From Psococerastis gibbosa (lineage: Eukaryota > Arthropoda > Insecta > Psocodea > Psocidae), in NCBI GenBank assembly GCA_963971405.1, contig OZ020491.1, forward strand, positions 30,741,019 to 30,805,018: 64,000 nucleotides of DNA, given 5' to 3'. Positions 42,168-51,700 of the stretch are shown one piece after another (the stretch's first letter is position 1; each line of letters starts with the position of its first letter). The notes beneath the pieces were generated by a model, which searched no databases, was not told the origin of the DNA, and was given only the letters and a program-made list of their open reading frames with translations. The position numbers and the translations under genes are program-made.

Positions 42168-42234
42168 TATATTACCCTGTGTCCTGCCAGGCCATTTTGA
42201 ACAATTCGTGACTTTCTTCCTTTCTTTGTTACAG

Positions 42235-42360
42235 ACCTAAAGTACAAATTGGGCTGACATAACTTTTTGAAAATCAGCAATGGAGCCAGCCGCATCACAT
42301 TGCCCCAATGCTGACGGTGAAAGAAGAGACACGACAAGCAGCATGGCATCACTGCAAGCG
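42235..42360 (+). other. candidate exon with start codon
   Basis: Acceptor: pyrimidine-rich TTCTTCCTTTCTTTGTTACAG ends at 42,234. The exon has about 45 bases of leader with an in-frame TGA, ATG at 42,280 in context CAGCAATGG, 27 codons, and a donor GCG|GTACGTAA at 42,360/42,361. It matches none of the repeat families around it. It lies immediately after a Rep-A copy. Confidence 0.55.
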
Positions 42361-45300
42361 GTACGTAACTGATTGAATGAATGAGCGTGTATTGAATATT
42401 GAAATAAACAATTTAAACGCAATAATTGTAAGGCCACACTAGTAGACCTATAACAATTTTCCCTGCCCTAAAACTAAATGAAGAAAATAGGGCAAAATCA
42501 AAAATGGTTCGAATGTACCGATAGTGAAGCCCGACAATTCAGTTCACATTTATTTTAGTCGCTTTAATGTTAACAAAACACGGTGGGTGGCTTGTCCCTT
42601 GGTAGTTTTATTCTGGGGGTAAAAAAAATAAAATTAAATCAATTTTCATGAAAAATAACTAAAAAATAATTTTTTTGCGGAACGTTTCTATCGATGATTT
42701 CTACATTTAGGTATGTTTTGGATGTTAAATTGAGTAACAAAACCAATCAGGTTGCTTTTCCAAAAACGTATTTTGTTTTGTGCAAATTTTTTATTTTTGG
42801 CAGAAATCATAAAATTCACGCTCCAATAAATAAATAAATAAAAAATAAATAAATAAGCATTTATTTGCAAACAGACAAAGTCCAATAATATGCAAATTTA
42901 TCTTAAATTACTTAACTATCCTTATCATAATTTACATGTGTGATACATACTATTGGAAAATTACAATTATAAGCAGTATAGTCTACCGTACATCTATTAA
43001 TGGCTGCACAATGGCAAGGGACCCAAAGAAGAAAAATGTATTATCTAAATTTATGTAACTGAATTTATTTTCGGAATTACACTATTATTATTATTATTTT
43101 AGAAATACATTGCGTGCCGTACAATTATTATTAAATTAGGTATTTACTATGAAATAACTCATTGTCAGGACATGTAGAGTAGTGGTACAGTATTCTACTT
43201 TCACCCGAAAGGTTGTTGGTTCGAGCCTCACACTTGCTACATTTTCTGGCCATGCTTCGGAGGGCATGTAAAGCAGGCGCTCTCGGGTCTTCCTAGTTGA
43301 GTTTACGAGAGGGCTTTATAGCCCTATCTCCGCTAGGTTGGCTTAGTAATAGAACACAAAAGTCAATATTTATTTATTTATTATCTCCATCTACTAACTA
43401 ATAATTTGGAAAGCATGTTCGATTAAACTCGTACAGATTCTTACACTTATAAGGCTTCTCTACCTCCGATTTACTCTCAACACACTAAGGCGCGGTTTCC
43501 ACCGACCTGCTAGTGCTAAATACAAATACGGTGACATGGTAACAGACATTCAAGACTTAGGCGGGGATTCCACCGACCTCGCATTGCAGAATGCAAATGA
43601 CATTGACGGAAATCTTTGTTTTACTCTATGCCATGGTTAAAATTGATCAATGATCATACAGTAAAATCACAAACAAACAAACTAAAATTAAAAAATGGCT
43701 TCATGGGATATGTTAGGTACAAACATTTTAATAGATTTCTATAATCGTTATACCTACTCATTTAACCCAAACCTTTCATGCCTCCTTCCTCGTCTCGTCA
43801 GTTCTCCTATGGAACTCCCTCCCCACCCACATAAAAGAATCTCCCTCTCTTCCAATTTTCAAAGTTCGCTATCGGGAGCATCTAATTAGACTAATACACT
43901 AGATTCGCCAAGATCTGATGTAGTTTCTCTCTCCATGTGTGAATGAGTGTGTGAATGAATGTTATCATTTTTTGTGTATTGCAACTATTTTTGTATTTAC
44001 AGCTCTGTAACAATAATTAACTAGCCCTCTAGTTGAGTGTAAGAAAGGGCCCGAAGGCCCTAATTCCGCTAGGGGAGCCTAGTGCAATAAAGAAACAATT
44101 ATTATTATTATTATTATTATTATTAAAAAGAAAAATTCAAATTTCCGTCAATGTCATTTGCATTCTGCAATGCGAGGTCGTAGGAAACCCCGCCTAAGTC
44201 TTGAATGTCTGTTACCACGTCACCGTATTTGTATTTAGCACTAGCAAGTCGGTGGAAACCGCGCCTAAAGCTAAACTAGCTTCCGTAAAATTAACAGTAA
44301 TGAGGTGGTTACAGCGGCATGAGCGATCTCATTAGTAATATTTTTGGGAGATGAGCTTTCAGAGTCAGCAGTAAGCCGTGTTACTGACATTTTGACATGA
44401 AAAGCTCTTCAGCTACTGCTTATAATAAGAGCTTTGCAGCTTGGGACCCATCAGCTCTTTGTGCTTAGCTCACCTTTGTGCATAACTGTTTTAGTCTGTA
44501 TCATTCTCTTTAGATGGATTTAAAAAGTGGAATTTTCGTAATACGAGTACATACTGCTTATGCGAAAATGTTCGCGTTGCAGGGGCATTGCTTACAGTGG
44601 TTCCCAAACTTTTCCCAACCTAGTCCGTACCACTGTTCTACTGGTTAATGAATAAGTCAACTATTTATCGACTTCGATGGCAAGGTGGTAGCATGCTTGT
44701 ACTGGGGTGAGGCCATGCGATCGGAGGCGTGTCGTAACTCAAAACAGGTACTAACCTATAGAGGCGACTGAAGAGGTAACTCGGATACATTCATTTAATT
44801 GTTTATATGTGACCTTGAAAAAAATTACAATGATAAAAGAAAGTATAGGATATAGTAAAAAAAACGATCTGGTGGGATTTGAACCCAAGATCAACCCCTA
44901 TCTGGGGCGTCGTTTTAACCGCTGGACCACAGTGTAACAAATGGTTAGTTGGACTTGCGTTGTCTCCTGTGGTAATATTCATTAGATGCAAAGGTCTCAC
45001 AGTCATCGAACAATCAAATAGTATTAAAACGTTAACCTTTACCAATAAATAAATGAACTACCAGACCACGATAGGATGACGTTTTTGGAGCAGAGCTTGT
45101 TCGAAAATTTGCATAAGCGAAACACTGTTTATTCGATTTTTATAAATAAATAAATATTGACTTTTTGTTCTATTACTAATATAAGCTTAGCAGAGTTAGG
45201 GCTATAAAACCCCCTCTTACACTCAAATACGAAAACCGCCTGCCTTACATGCTCTCTAAAGCATTGCCAGAAAATGTTGCAAGTATAGGACTCGAACTAA

Positions 45301-45752
45301 CAACCCTTCGGATGAAAGTCGGAGCCAGCACCACTACGCTATGTCTTTTGTGAGTGTTCCAAATGGCATCCCATCGGCTATTCCATCTGTCAATAATCCG
45401 TCATTTGTGCATCAAAAATTGATGAGATGTTTGTTTTGAGGAGACTATTATGTAGATCCTTAACTTATCTATTATAAATTGAGTTATAATATGGTATAGA
45501 CTTATTGCTGATGCACAAATGACGGATTATTGACAGATGGAATAGCCGCCTTATTCTAGAGATTATATATATATTTTTTTTCAGTGTTCCTGTGGGGCAG
45601 AATGCGGTCAGCAAAGATGTCAAAAGAAACCCAACAAGCAACAGCCCATCTGGGAAAGGTGGCAGTACCTACTATTTTTAGGTTTCCTCGCAGTGTTTAC
45701 CTTATGGGTTATTATTTATTTCTCTGTGACGTTATCAATGGACGAATCCTAG
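42280..45752 (+). CDS. candidate two-exon gene: 82-aa Cys-rich, tail-anchored-like membrane protein
   Basis: Spliced reading: 42,280-42,360 joined to 45,585-45,752, both phase 0. Exon one gives MEPAASHCPNADGERRD and a Ser/Thr-rich stretch. The second exon, after acceptor TATTTTTTTTCAG, opens with CSCGAECGQQRC (C-x-C-x3-C-x4-C, residues 28-39), a basic stretch with KKPNKQ, then WERWQYLLFLGFLAVF and onward: a hydrophobic helix at about residues 55-77, and ends SMDES-stop. The short C-terminal tail and basic residues before the helix suggest a cytosolic N-terminus with C-terminal anchor (inference). No signal peptide. A possible AATAAA lies at 46,034. I do not recognise the family. The second exon could belong to a longer protein, but the start-codon exon joins it without frame conflict. 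The intron (3.2 kb) is filled with SINEs, a MITE and Rep-A debris. Most likely host gene here. Confidence 0.5.
42540..43440 (-). repeat. Rep-A copy, antisense, decayed and split
   Basis: 42,565-42,830 matches the middle (CTGGGGGTAAAAAAAATAAA, TCTATCGATGATTTCTAC); 43,100-43,155 matches the CATTGCGTGCC and ATGAAATAACTCATT parts; 43,384-43,440 matches the 5' end (CTCCATCTACTAA, GGAAAGCATGTTCGA). Between are an AT-rich (AAAT)n-tailed repeat (42,829-43,100, probable antisense LINE or SINE 3' end) and SINE-1 (43,160-43,383). Confidence 0.65.
43160..43383 (+). repeat. SINE-1 copy, best preserved
   Basis: tRNA-like head TCAGGACATGTAGAGTAGTG with box-A-like AGAGTAGTGG and box B GGTTCGAGCCT; body ACATTTTCTGGCCATG, GGAGGGCATGTAAAGCAGGC; CTAGTTGAGTTTA; hairpin AGGGCTTTATAGCCCT; tail CTCCGCTAGGTTGGCTTAGT followed by (TTTA)n. 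Inserted in a Rep-A copy. Confidence 0.8.
43489..44265. mobile_element. Harbinger-like MITE copy 3, split by a LINE tail
   Basis: Left end GGCGCGGTTTCCACCGACC, right end GGTGGAAACCGCGCC, flanked by TAA (43,486-43,488 and 44,266-44,268). Interior has GATCAATGATCATACAGTAA and ATGGCTTCATGGGATATGTT as in copies 1 and 2. The interval 43,745-44,126 is a LINE 3' end. A 3-bp TAA duplication with GGCGC ends fits PIF/Harbinger. Confidence 0.85.
43745..44126 (+). pseudogene. LINE 3' end carrying the SINE-1 tail hairpin
   Basis: The frame reads LLWNSLPTHIKESPSLPIF, KVRYREHLIRLIH, stop: the WNSLP box and FKxxLxxHL end of a LINE ORF2 (L2/CR1-like style). The 3' UTR runs to GTTGAGTGTAAGAAAGGGCC, CGAAGGCCCTAATTCCGCT and AGGGGAGCCTAGTGCAATAA, then (ATT)n at about 44,098-44,126. 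These last 75 bases resemble the SINE-1 tail. Only about 30 codons remain. Confidence 0.8.
44686..44815 (+). repeat. Rep-C copy
   Basis: AAGGTGGTAGCATGCTTGTA, GCGATCGGAGGCGTGTCGTA, TAGAGGCGACTGAAGAGGTA, CTCGGATACATTCATTTAAT. Matches 6.42 kb. Confidence 0.6.
44820..44940 (-). repeat. SINE-2-like tRNA-derived unit, antisense
   Basis: Minus strand: box A TGGTCCAGCGG, box B GGTTCAAATCC, then CACCAGATCG and a T run plus ACTATATCC. Layout like the units at 5.53 and 14.96 kb. The adjoining TTAGTTGGACTTGCGTTG on plus reappears, diverged, at 63,970-64,000. Confidence 0.6.
45120..45345 (-). repeat. SINE-1 copy, antisense
   Basis: Plus strand shows TAAATAAATAAATATTGACT, GGGCTATAAAACCCCCTC, GCCTTACATGCTCTCTAAAG, CCAGAAAATGTTGCAAGTAT, GACTCGAACTAACAACCCTT: the SINE-1 order reversed. 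Confidence 0.7.
45585..45752 (+). other. candidate terminal exon, membrane anchor
   Basis: Acceptor TTTTTTTTCAG ends at 45,584. 55 codons plus stop TAG at 45,750-45,752. Contains C-x-C-x3-C-x4-C and about 23 hydrophobic residues ending at IIYFSVTLS. Composition is protein-like and unlike the decayed repeats nearby. No repeat family of this window covers it. Confidence 0.55.
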
Positions 45753-46518
45753 TTCTGTAAAATTCTGTAGCTGTCTGAAGAGGCAGACGATGGAAAAATA
45801 GAATTCGGCCTGATAGGCCGCGGTCGATCTTCTTTATATATATAAAGGGTGTTCCAGACTATACGAACATCCCATTTATCTCAGTTATTATGAGGAATTT
45901 AGAAATGGGATAAGCAAAATAGCAAGCTGGGGTTAAGCTATGTTTTGGGAGTATCAAATTTTTTTCGGGGTGGTAAAGGGAGATTTCTGAGAGGAGGTAT
46001 CTTGGAATTTTCAAATGTAAAGCTAAAAAAGCTAATAAAAATGTTGCATATTAAATGAACATCCTTGTAATTTAACATTTCATTCGGCTTACAAATTATG
46101 AGTCCAGTCTTGAATGTTCATGTGCAATTAAACCAGTAAACAATTAATTAATGAACATTTTGCTTTTACAGAATGGATTCTTGCTTATTAATGAAAGATT
46201 TTTCAATACGGTGTTGGTTGTCATTTTCGCCAATCATCTTAAGATACAAAAACATCCAGCACTTAATTACACAATTGTGCCATTATCAGACCACTTATAG
46301 ACACCACTTACATTTAAGTTATTATAAGAAATTTTGAAATTCGTTCAAAAATCAGATAACAATGCCAGGGTTCAGTCATCATTTATCTAAATTACAGAAA
46401 GTAAGAATTCATTTAAAAAAAACATAGGCTAGCGAAAATTATTAAATTATGTTAATATTGTATATTATTATTGTAATATTGTAAATGTTGCTTGATTTGA
46501 TTTGATTTGATTTGATAT

Positions 46519-47704
46519 GGTGCCCATTCCATTGACCGGCTAGGGCTATTTCCAAAACGGTGACGTGGTAGCAGACATTCAAGACTTAGGTGGCGTTTCC
46601 ACAGACCTCGCATTGCAGAATTGACGGAAATGTTTATTTTCCTCTATGCCATAGTTAAAATTGATCAATGATCATACAGTAAAATCACAAACAAACAAAC
46701 TAAAATTAAAAAATGGCGTCATGGGATATGTTAAGTACAAACATTTTAATCTTCTTCTTCTTCTTCCGGCTCTACAGCCCTTGGTGGGCTTTGGCCTGCT
46801 CGACAACACTCCTCCATTCTTCTCGGTTTTGCACAACGCTCCACCATCTGGAGACTCCCAACTCGCGAAGGTCATTCTCTAACTCGTCCTTCCAGCGGTT
46901 TCTTGGCCGTCCTGGCAGTCGTCTTCCCGTCATGCTTGCTTTGTACATTTTTCGTGGCATGCGTTCTTCAGACATCCTTACAACGTGTCCCAGCCACCTT
47001 AATCGTTGTGCTTTAATGAACCTTACTATGTCTTCTCCGTTGAGAGCGGCGTCGATTTCAGCGTTGTGTCTTATACGCCATTCTCCGTACTCGTAAAGGG
47101 GTCCATATATCCTCCTTATTATCTTTCTTTCGAGTACACGTAGTTTGTTGGCATCGTTTACAGTGAGATTCCAGGTTTCCGATCCGTATGTTGCAACTGG
47201 TCTTATAAGGGTTTTGTATATTCGTAGTTTTGTGGCTCTAGAGATAAGTCTTGACTTGAGCAATTTTAGGTTGGCAAAATATGCTCTATTGGCTGCTGTT
47301 ATTCTTCTGTCTATCTCTGCGCTAGTTTTGTTTTGATTGTTTACTTCTGCACCAAGGTAGATGAAGCTCTTTACATTCTCGAAAGCCATTCCTTGTACAG
47401 TCAGGTTGTCACTTCTCCGTCTCCTTTCTAACGCTGACATTACTAGATACTTAGTTTTTGAGACATTTATTTCTAGTCCAGCTCCACTCGCCTCTACACA
47501 TAGTCTAGCAAGTATCTCTCCTAGTTGCTTCCTATTTTTAGTGATTTTTTAATAGATTTCTATAAAAAGAAAAATTCTAATTTCCGTCGATGTCATTTGC
47601 ATTCTGCAATGCGAGATCGTTGGAAACGCAACCTAAGTCTTGAATGTCTGCTACCACGTCACTGTTTTTGGAAATAGCCCTAGCCGGTCAATGGAATGGG
47701 CGCC
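46519..47704. mobile_element. Harbinger-like MITE copy 2, split by an RTE-like LINE
   Basis: Ends GGTGCCCATTCCATTGACCG and CGGTCAATGGAATGGGCGCC, flanked by TAT on both sides (46,516-46,518 and 47,705-47,707). Interior matches copies 1 and 3. The 796-bp LINE lies at 46,751-47,546. Confidence 0.85.
46751..47546 (-). CDS. RTE-like LINE ORF2, C-terminal 260 codons (5'-truncated)
   Basis: Minus-strand frame open from the left edge of the copy (47,545) to its stop at 46,772. It starts with NVSKTKYLVMSALERRRR, then SFIYLGAEVNNQNKTSAEID, YGSETWNLTV, LERKIIRRIYGPL, RLRWLGHVVRMSEERMP, GRPRNRWKDELENDL, and WRSVVEQAKAHQGL. This is the well-known region after the RT domain in RTE/BovB-like LINEs. The RT catalytic box is not included. 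The 3' end has the (AAG)n tail. A 7-bp duplication TTTTAAT (46,744-46,750 and 47,547-47,553) flanks it. No stop or frameshift in 258 codons, so it is young. Confidence 0.9.
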
Positions 47705-47924
47705 TATTGACAAGTTCGCATTAATTGTATCTGAAGACTAGATTCGTATAATTTTTACACCAAATGAAAGTATAGTAGTTGTTTACCTTTAAATTATTCT
47801 GAGATACCATCATCTTTAATCTGTAACCCCTTTTCCGCCGGAAGTTAAATTTAATACTACCAAAAGATAGTTTAACCCCGTATTATTAATTGTGCCTAAA
47901 CTTTTAAGACTATACTAGGTTATG

Positions 47925-48005
47925 GTCGGGTTATGGATTAATTGTAAGAGTGGGCCGAAAGGCCAAAAATTAGCCTGAATTGAAACCAAAGACAATTTTC
48001 TTTCT
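47925..48005 (+). repeat. LINE-type 3' tail with GGGCC hairpin
   Basis: TAATTGTAAGAGTGGGCCGA, AAGGCCAAAAATTAGCCTGA and TTCTTTCTTTCTT. Resembles the tail at 44,030-44,100. No coding part is attached. Confidence 0.45.
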
Positions 48006-48217
48006 TTCTTGGTTCATAATTTTTAGTCCAGAAGAAAGTTTATTAAAAGAACTTTCATTTCATATGCAACTGACATGCGTTTATATTTTAACATTTATAG
48101 GTACCCCTTTACCCCAAATTAAAATGTAATACCACCGAAGAATAGTTTAACCCAAACCCCAAAATTCCTCAGAATAACCGAGAGAAAGGAGATATCTTGG
48201 TGGCCTGGAGCACCCTG

Positions 48218-50210
48218 TATAAGAACCACCACTGCACTGTTAATGTATTTTTTAAAAGTTTATCCTTCTTATGATTCAATAACGCCAATAATGCAATGTT
48301 CCTCAATCGCTGAGATTGCATTTTCAAAAGGTCTTCCAGAATTTTCGCATTCAAAGTTTGCGGATATTATCAAAAAGTCACTGTAAAGTGTTACCGAACA
48401 ATACTCATAATATTGCATACTACACGTATGTACATCATCTGTGAGGAATTCAGATTTTGAGAATTTGATTGGCTTTGAATTTTTTTACGTCTGACTCGAA
48501 CATTGTCCAAAATTGGAAATATCACATTTTGGAAATAGGGAAGTCATATATGGTATGAACAAAGTTACTGTTGTCTGTTAATATTATATGAAAACTACGA
48601 AGAGAAATAATGTTTTATTAATTGAATCATTGCACTTGTGGAATTCAGACATTTATTACATGAATAGGCTACATTATTGCATAGTTTAGGAATTTAGGAT
48701 CCATTCAATTGTGGACGTGTGTGTCAGTCTGTGTTACAATAATTATTTATTGTAGAATTTTTGAATTTGGCACATATCCGCAGTACAAGAGCTAAGTTAA
48801 CATGGTTTTATAAACAATATCGTCTTCTTTTTAATAGAAAAAAAAGTCAATAAATAGCTATGTATTTAAATCAGGGCAATATAATGTATCGCATAGTACA
48901 AAATATATAGTAGTCTGAAATTAACTGTCAAGTAAAACACAAAATCATAACTTGAGCTTGTTTGTGTTGCAATATCAACTCGCTGCCTTCTTATTTTAAA
49001 AGTTTCATAATTTTCAGACAGTTTACAGGAAATTCAACAATGAAATTTCCTCATTTTCTTGTAAGTTCTATGATGTAGGCTGGTCTAAATTGCAGTCTAG
49101 TCTGACGATGAAAAATATTTATGAACATTAAAATTTACAAAAAAAAACCTATTCAATAATAACACGATTTGTCAATAAACAAAAATATCGAAGGGTCGAC
49201 TTTTTTTTGCAGGCTGAAAGAGGCATAAAATAAAATCTTCCTTTCATAAAATTAAATAATTAAATTTAATTTTGTATTGAATACAATTAATCAATTAATA
49301 ATTATTATCATTTGTTGCATTGTGTTTAACCTTTAAATTTTTTGGATATGTGTAACTCTACATAAGGAAGCAGAGAAATTTTTCAACCTGCAGCTGTATC
49401 AATTTTAATAGTTTTTTTTTCTAGTGTCTCTAGGAAGTAGGTAACGACCTAATCAGCTAAGTACATGTTGTCGTATATAGTAGGATGCCATAAATCCACA
49501 TCAAAGAGCATTAGCGACAATACTATGGGGGGGGGGGCGGAAAATTCGAACGTTAAAAGAACTCTGTATCCGCTACTGGGCTATGAGGCTGGACACAACT
49601 AGAAAACCTTTCCACAGGTCTTAGAATACAATACTAAGAATAGGTACATGAAATGTTAACGGGGTCCTTTTCATATTGCATATGGTGCGATTAATACGTT
49701 ATAATACATACACAATAATGCATTAATAAATTTTTTAAATTGCTTACATGAGATTAACCTTATTTTAAAAAATTAAATAAATACAAAAAAATCTTACGTG
49801 CACATGATCCCTTCAGTATATCGACAAAATCGGGTTTAAAAACTGTGCTAAACTTTAGATTATGATAAAAACCCAGTAGGTACGTACATATCCTAAAACC
49901 GCAAAACTTTACCCCCTCTCCAATGCTCAGAACCTGAAACCCCGCTGCGTTGGTCAACCGCATATACCCTTACTGCTCCCTAAAGTCGTCACCATCGATT
50001 TATCCTACTCGAGTTGGAGGTTTGTAAAGTTCGAGAAGGTCAACCACAAGTTTTAACTAACAGGGATTGCGATTTTTCGAATTTTTGGAAAGTTTACTAC
50101 TTCAATACTAATTGGAGTGCTCGCTTAGGAAGCCTTAGGCTTCCGGTTTTGATATAGAGAAAAGACATGTCAGAAAGGACATGTCAGAACATACTTTTTT
50201 ACTTACTTCT
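48218..50210. other. AT-rich DNA with no supported feature
   Basis: Long interval of low GC sequence. No protein-like ORF, no repeat family match except a 9-base G run at about 49,527. May be unique host DNA or very old repeats. Confidence 0.5.
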
Positions 50211-50218
50211 AGGGAGAC

Positions 50219-50403
50219 CAAGGGTGGATTTTAGGGGGGGGGGGTCAAAGGGTGCGGACCCCCCCCCAAAAAAAAAAAAAAATTAACTTACACTAGATAA
50301 CAATGGGTTTACAGTGGGAATTAAAAATAATTATGTTTTTTAATGTTATAATCCACTGAACCCGACCGCTGACCTCCTGCATTGGGGGCAAAATCCGCCC
50401 TTG
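50219..50403. mobile_element. hAT-like MITE-1, 185 bp, 8-bp duplication
   Basis: CAAGGGTGGATTTTAGGG at the left; right end mirrored as CAAGGGCGGATTTT. Flanked by AGGGAGAC at 50,211-50,218 and 50,404-50,411, a perfect 8-bp duplication as in hAT elements. Contains a G run, a C run and A run. Confidence 0.9.
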
Positions 50404-50419
50404 AGGGAGACACTCATTT

Positions 50420-50620
50420 AATGGGTTTTCCAAAATCGAGCAGCTTGGACGGCGTTGTCGTTTGCTTCGTGCAGGTTGTCAATTCTGCAGGGACCAGATG
50501 GCAGTAGTGGGCGGATCAGCAGGAGGGCGGTGTCCTGAACAGCCCCACAGTCATTCCGAGCATCCTCTGAGGCAAGCTATCCCCATTTGGCAGCGGTGAC
50601 CTTCGAGAGTGCCAGAACAT
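50420..50620 (-). pseudogene. LINE C-terminal zinc-knuckle fragment
   Basis: Minus strand: AAKWG, SEDARNDCGAVQDTALLLI, RPLLPSGPCRIDNLHEANDN and AVQAARFW. The CGAxQDT...L...P pattern marks the end of jockey-type ORF2 proteins. An internal stop follows the WG. 5'-truncated. Confidence 0.6.
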
Positions 50621-51700
50621 GAACGAGAGTGTCAGAGCCTGTTACACTGAGCCAATAGTAAGCTTGGCTCACCTTGTCCATTATCACTTGTAGCCGTTGT
50701 AGGTAGACATTCAGGACGTACCCCAGTTTGCCAATTGCCAATATTCTTACGGAAACAATATAAAGAACCGGTCCGAGTTTACTCGAACATGCTTTCCAAT
50801 TTATAAAAATCAGTAGATAGAGAAAATGAGTAATTTCATGGTAAATAATTTTCCTATTGTTAACTTTACGATATCTCGGGGGGGGGGGGGGGGGGGTTGT
50901 CCACCTGACGTCACTCGTCACTGGTGGTGAGGTAAATTCTAGATAGGTCAGACCAACACATTACCACACAGCAATACTGGCAGGGCACGCAATGCATTTG
51001 AGCGTGAATTTTTTGTACAAAACCAAATACTTTTTTGGGAAAGCAACCTGTCCGGTTTCGTTACTCAATTTAATACCTAAAACATACCTGAAGGTAGAAA
51101 TCATCGATGGAAAGGTGTCGCAGAAAAATTATTTTTTAGTCATTTTTCATTAAAATTTAGTCATTTTTATTTTTTTACCAACAGAAGCAAACTATCAAGC
51201 GACCCCCCGCATTTTATCAACATTAACAACATCTACAATATATGTGAATTTAAAAGAAATCGTTGGAGCCGTTTTTGGGAAATAATTTTTTTAGACGTTT
51301 TTTTTTGGAGTTTTTTGAGAATAAAACCCCTTCAAATTGAGTAAGCCCAAAATTAAAAAAAACGTTCCCGAGGTATGATTTTTGTGAACCTACATGCCGA
51401 ATTTCATTAAAATCGACCGAGTAGTTTGCCCGGAAATCGACGAACAGACAGACAGACAGACATTTCGTAAAAACCACTTTTTTGGGTTCCTGGGACCTTA
51501 AAACGTGTAAATCCGTTGAAATCTCGGAATCGAAAATTTCGACCGTCACAAAGCTTTCCTTATACTACGTATAAATTGGAAAGCAATAATGTCCGAAATC
51601 CATGTGGTCGTTGGCATAGGACAAGGGACCATTGGGCCACTTTATGTAGGCTTAGGCTCATAAGAAGCCCTTCAGGACACTATTTTATAGATCTAATAAT
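50620..51700 (+). repeat. Rep-K copy carrying a Rep-A insertion
   Basis: Left Rep-K part 50,645-50,762 (AGCTTGGCTCACCTTGTCCA, AGTTTGCCAATTGCC, ACGGAAACAATATA); Rep-A 50,763-51,590; right Rep-K part from ATAATGTCCGAAATCCATG to CTTCAGGACACTATT. The Rep-A copy is in plus orientation, with an 18-base G run at about 50,879. Confidence 0.8.

Larger units (their letters stand above)
45845..48217. mobile_element. DNA element with diverged long inverted ends, containing nested MITE
   Basis: Left end AAGGGTGTTCCAGACTATA, right end read in reverse ACAGGGTGCTCCAGGCCAC; next come CTCAGTTATTATGAGGAATT and CTCGGTTATTCTGAGGAATT, then TTTGGGAGTATC/TTTGGGGTAAAG-like stretches. The inverted ends extend over about 130 bp with many mismatches, and TATA lies at both borders. 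Probably a Tc1/mariner-type MITE; no transposase was seen. The Harbinger-like MITE copy 2 lies within. Confidence 0.6.
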
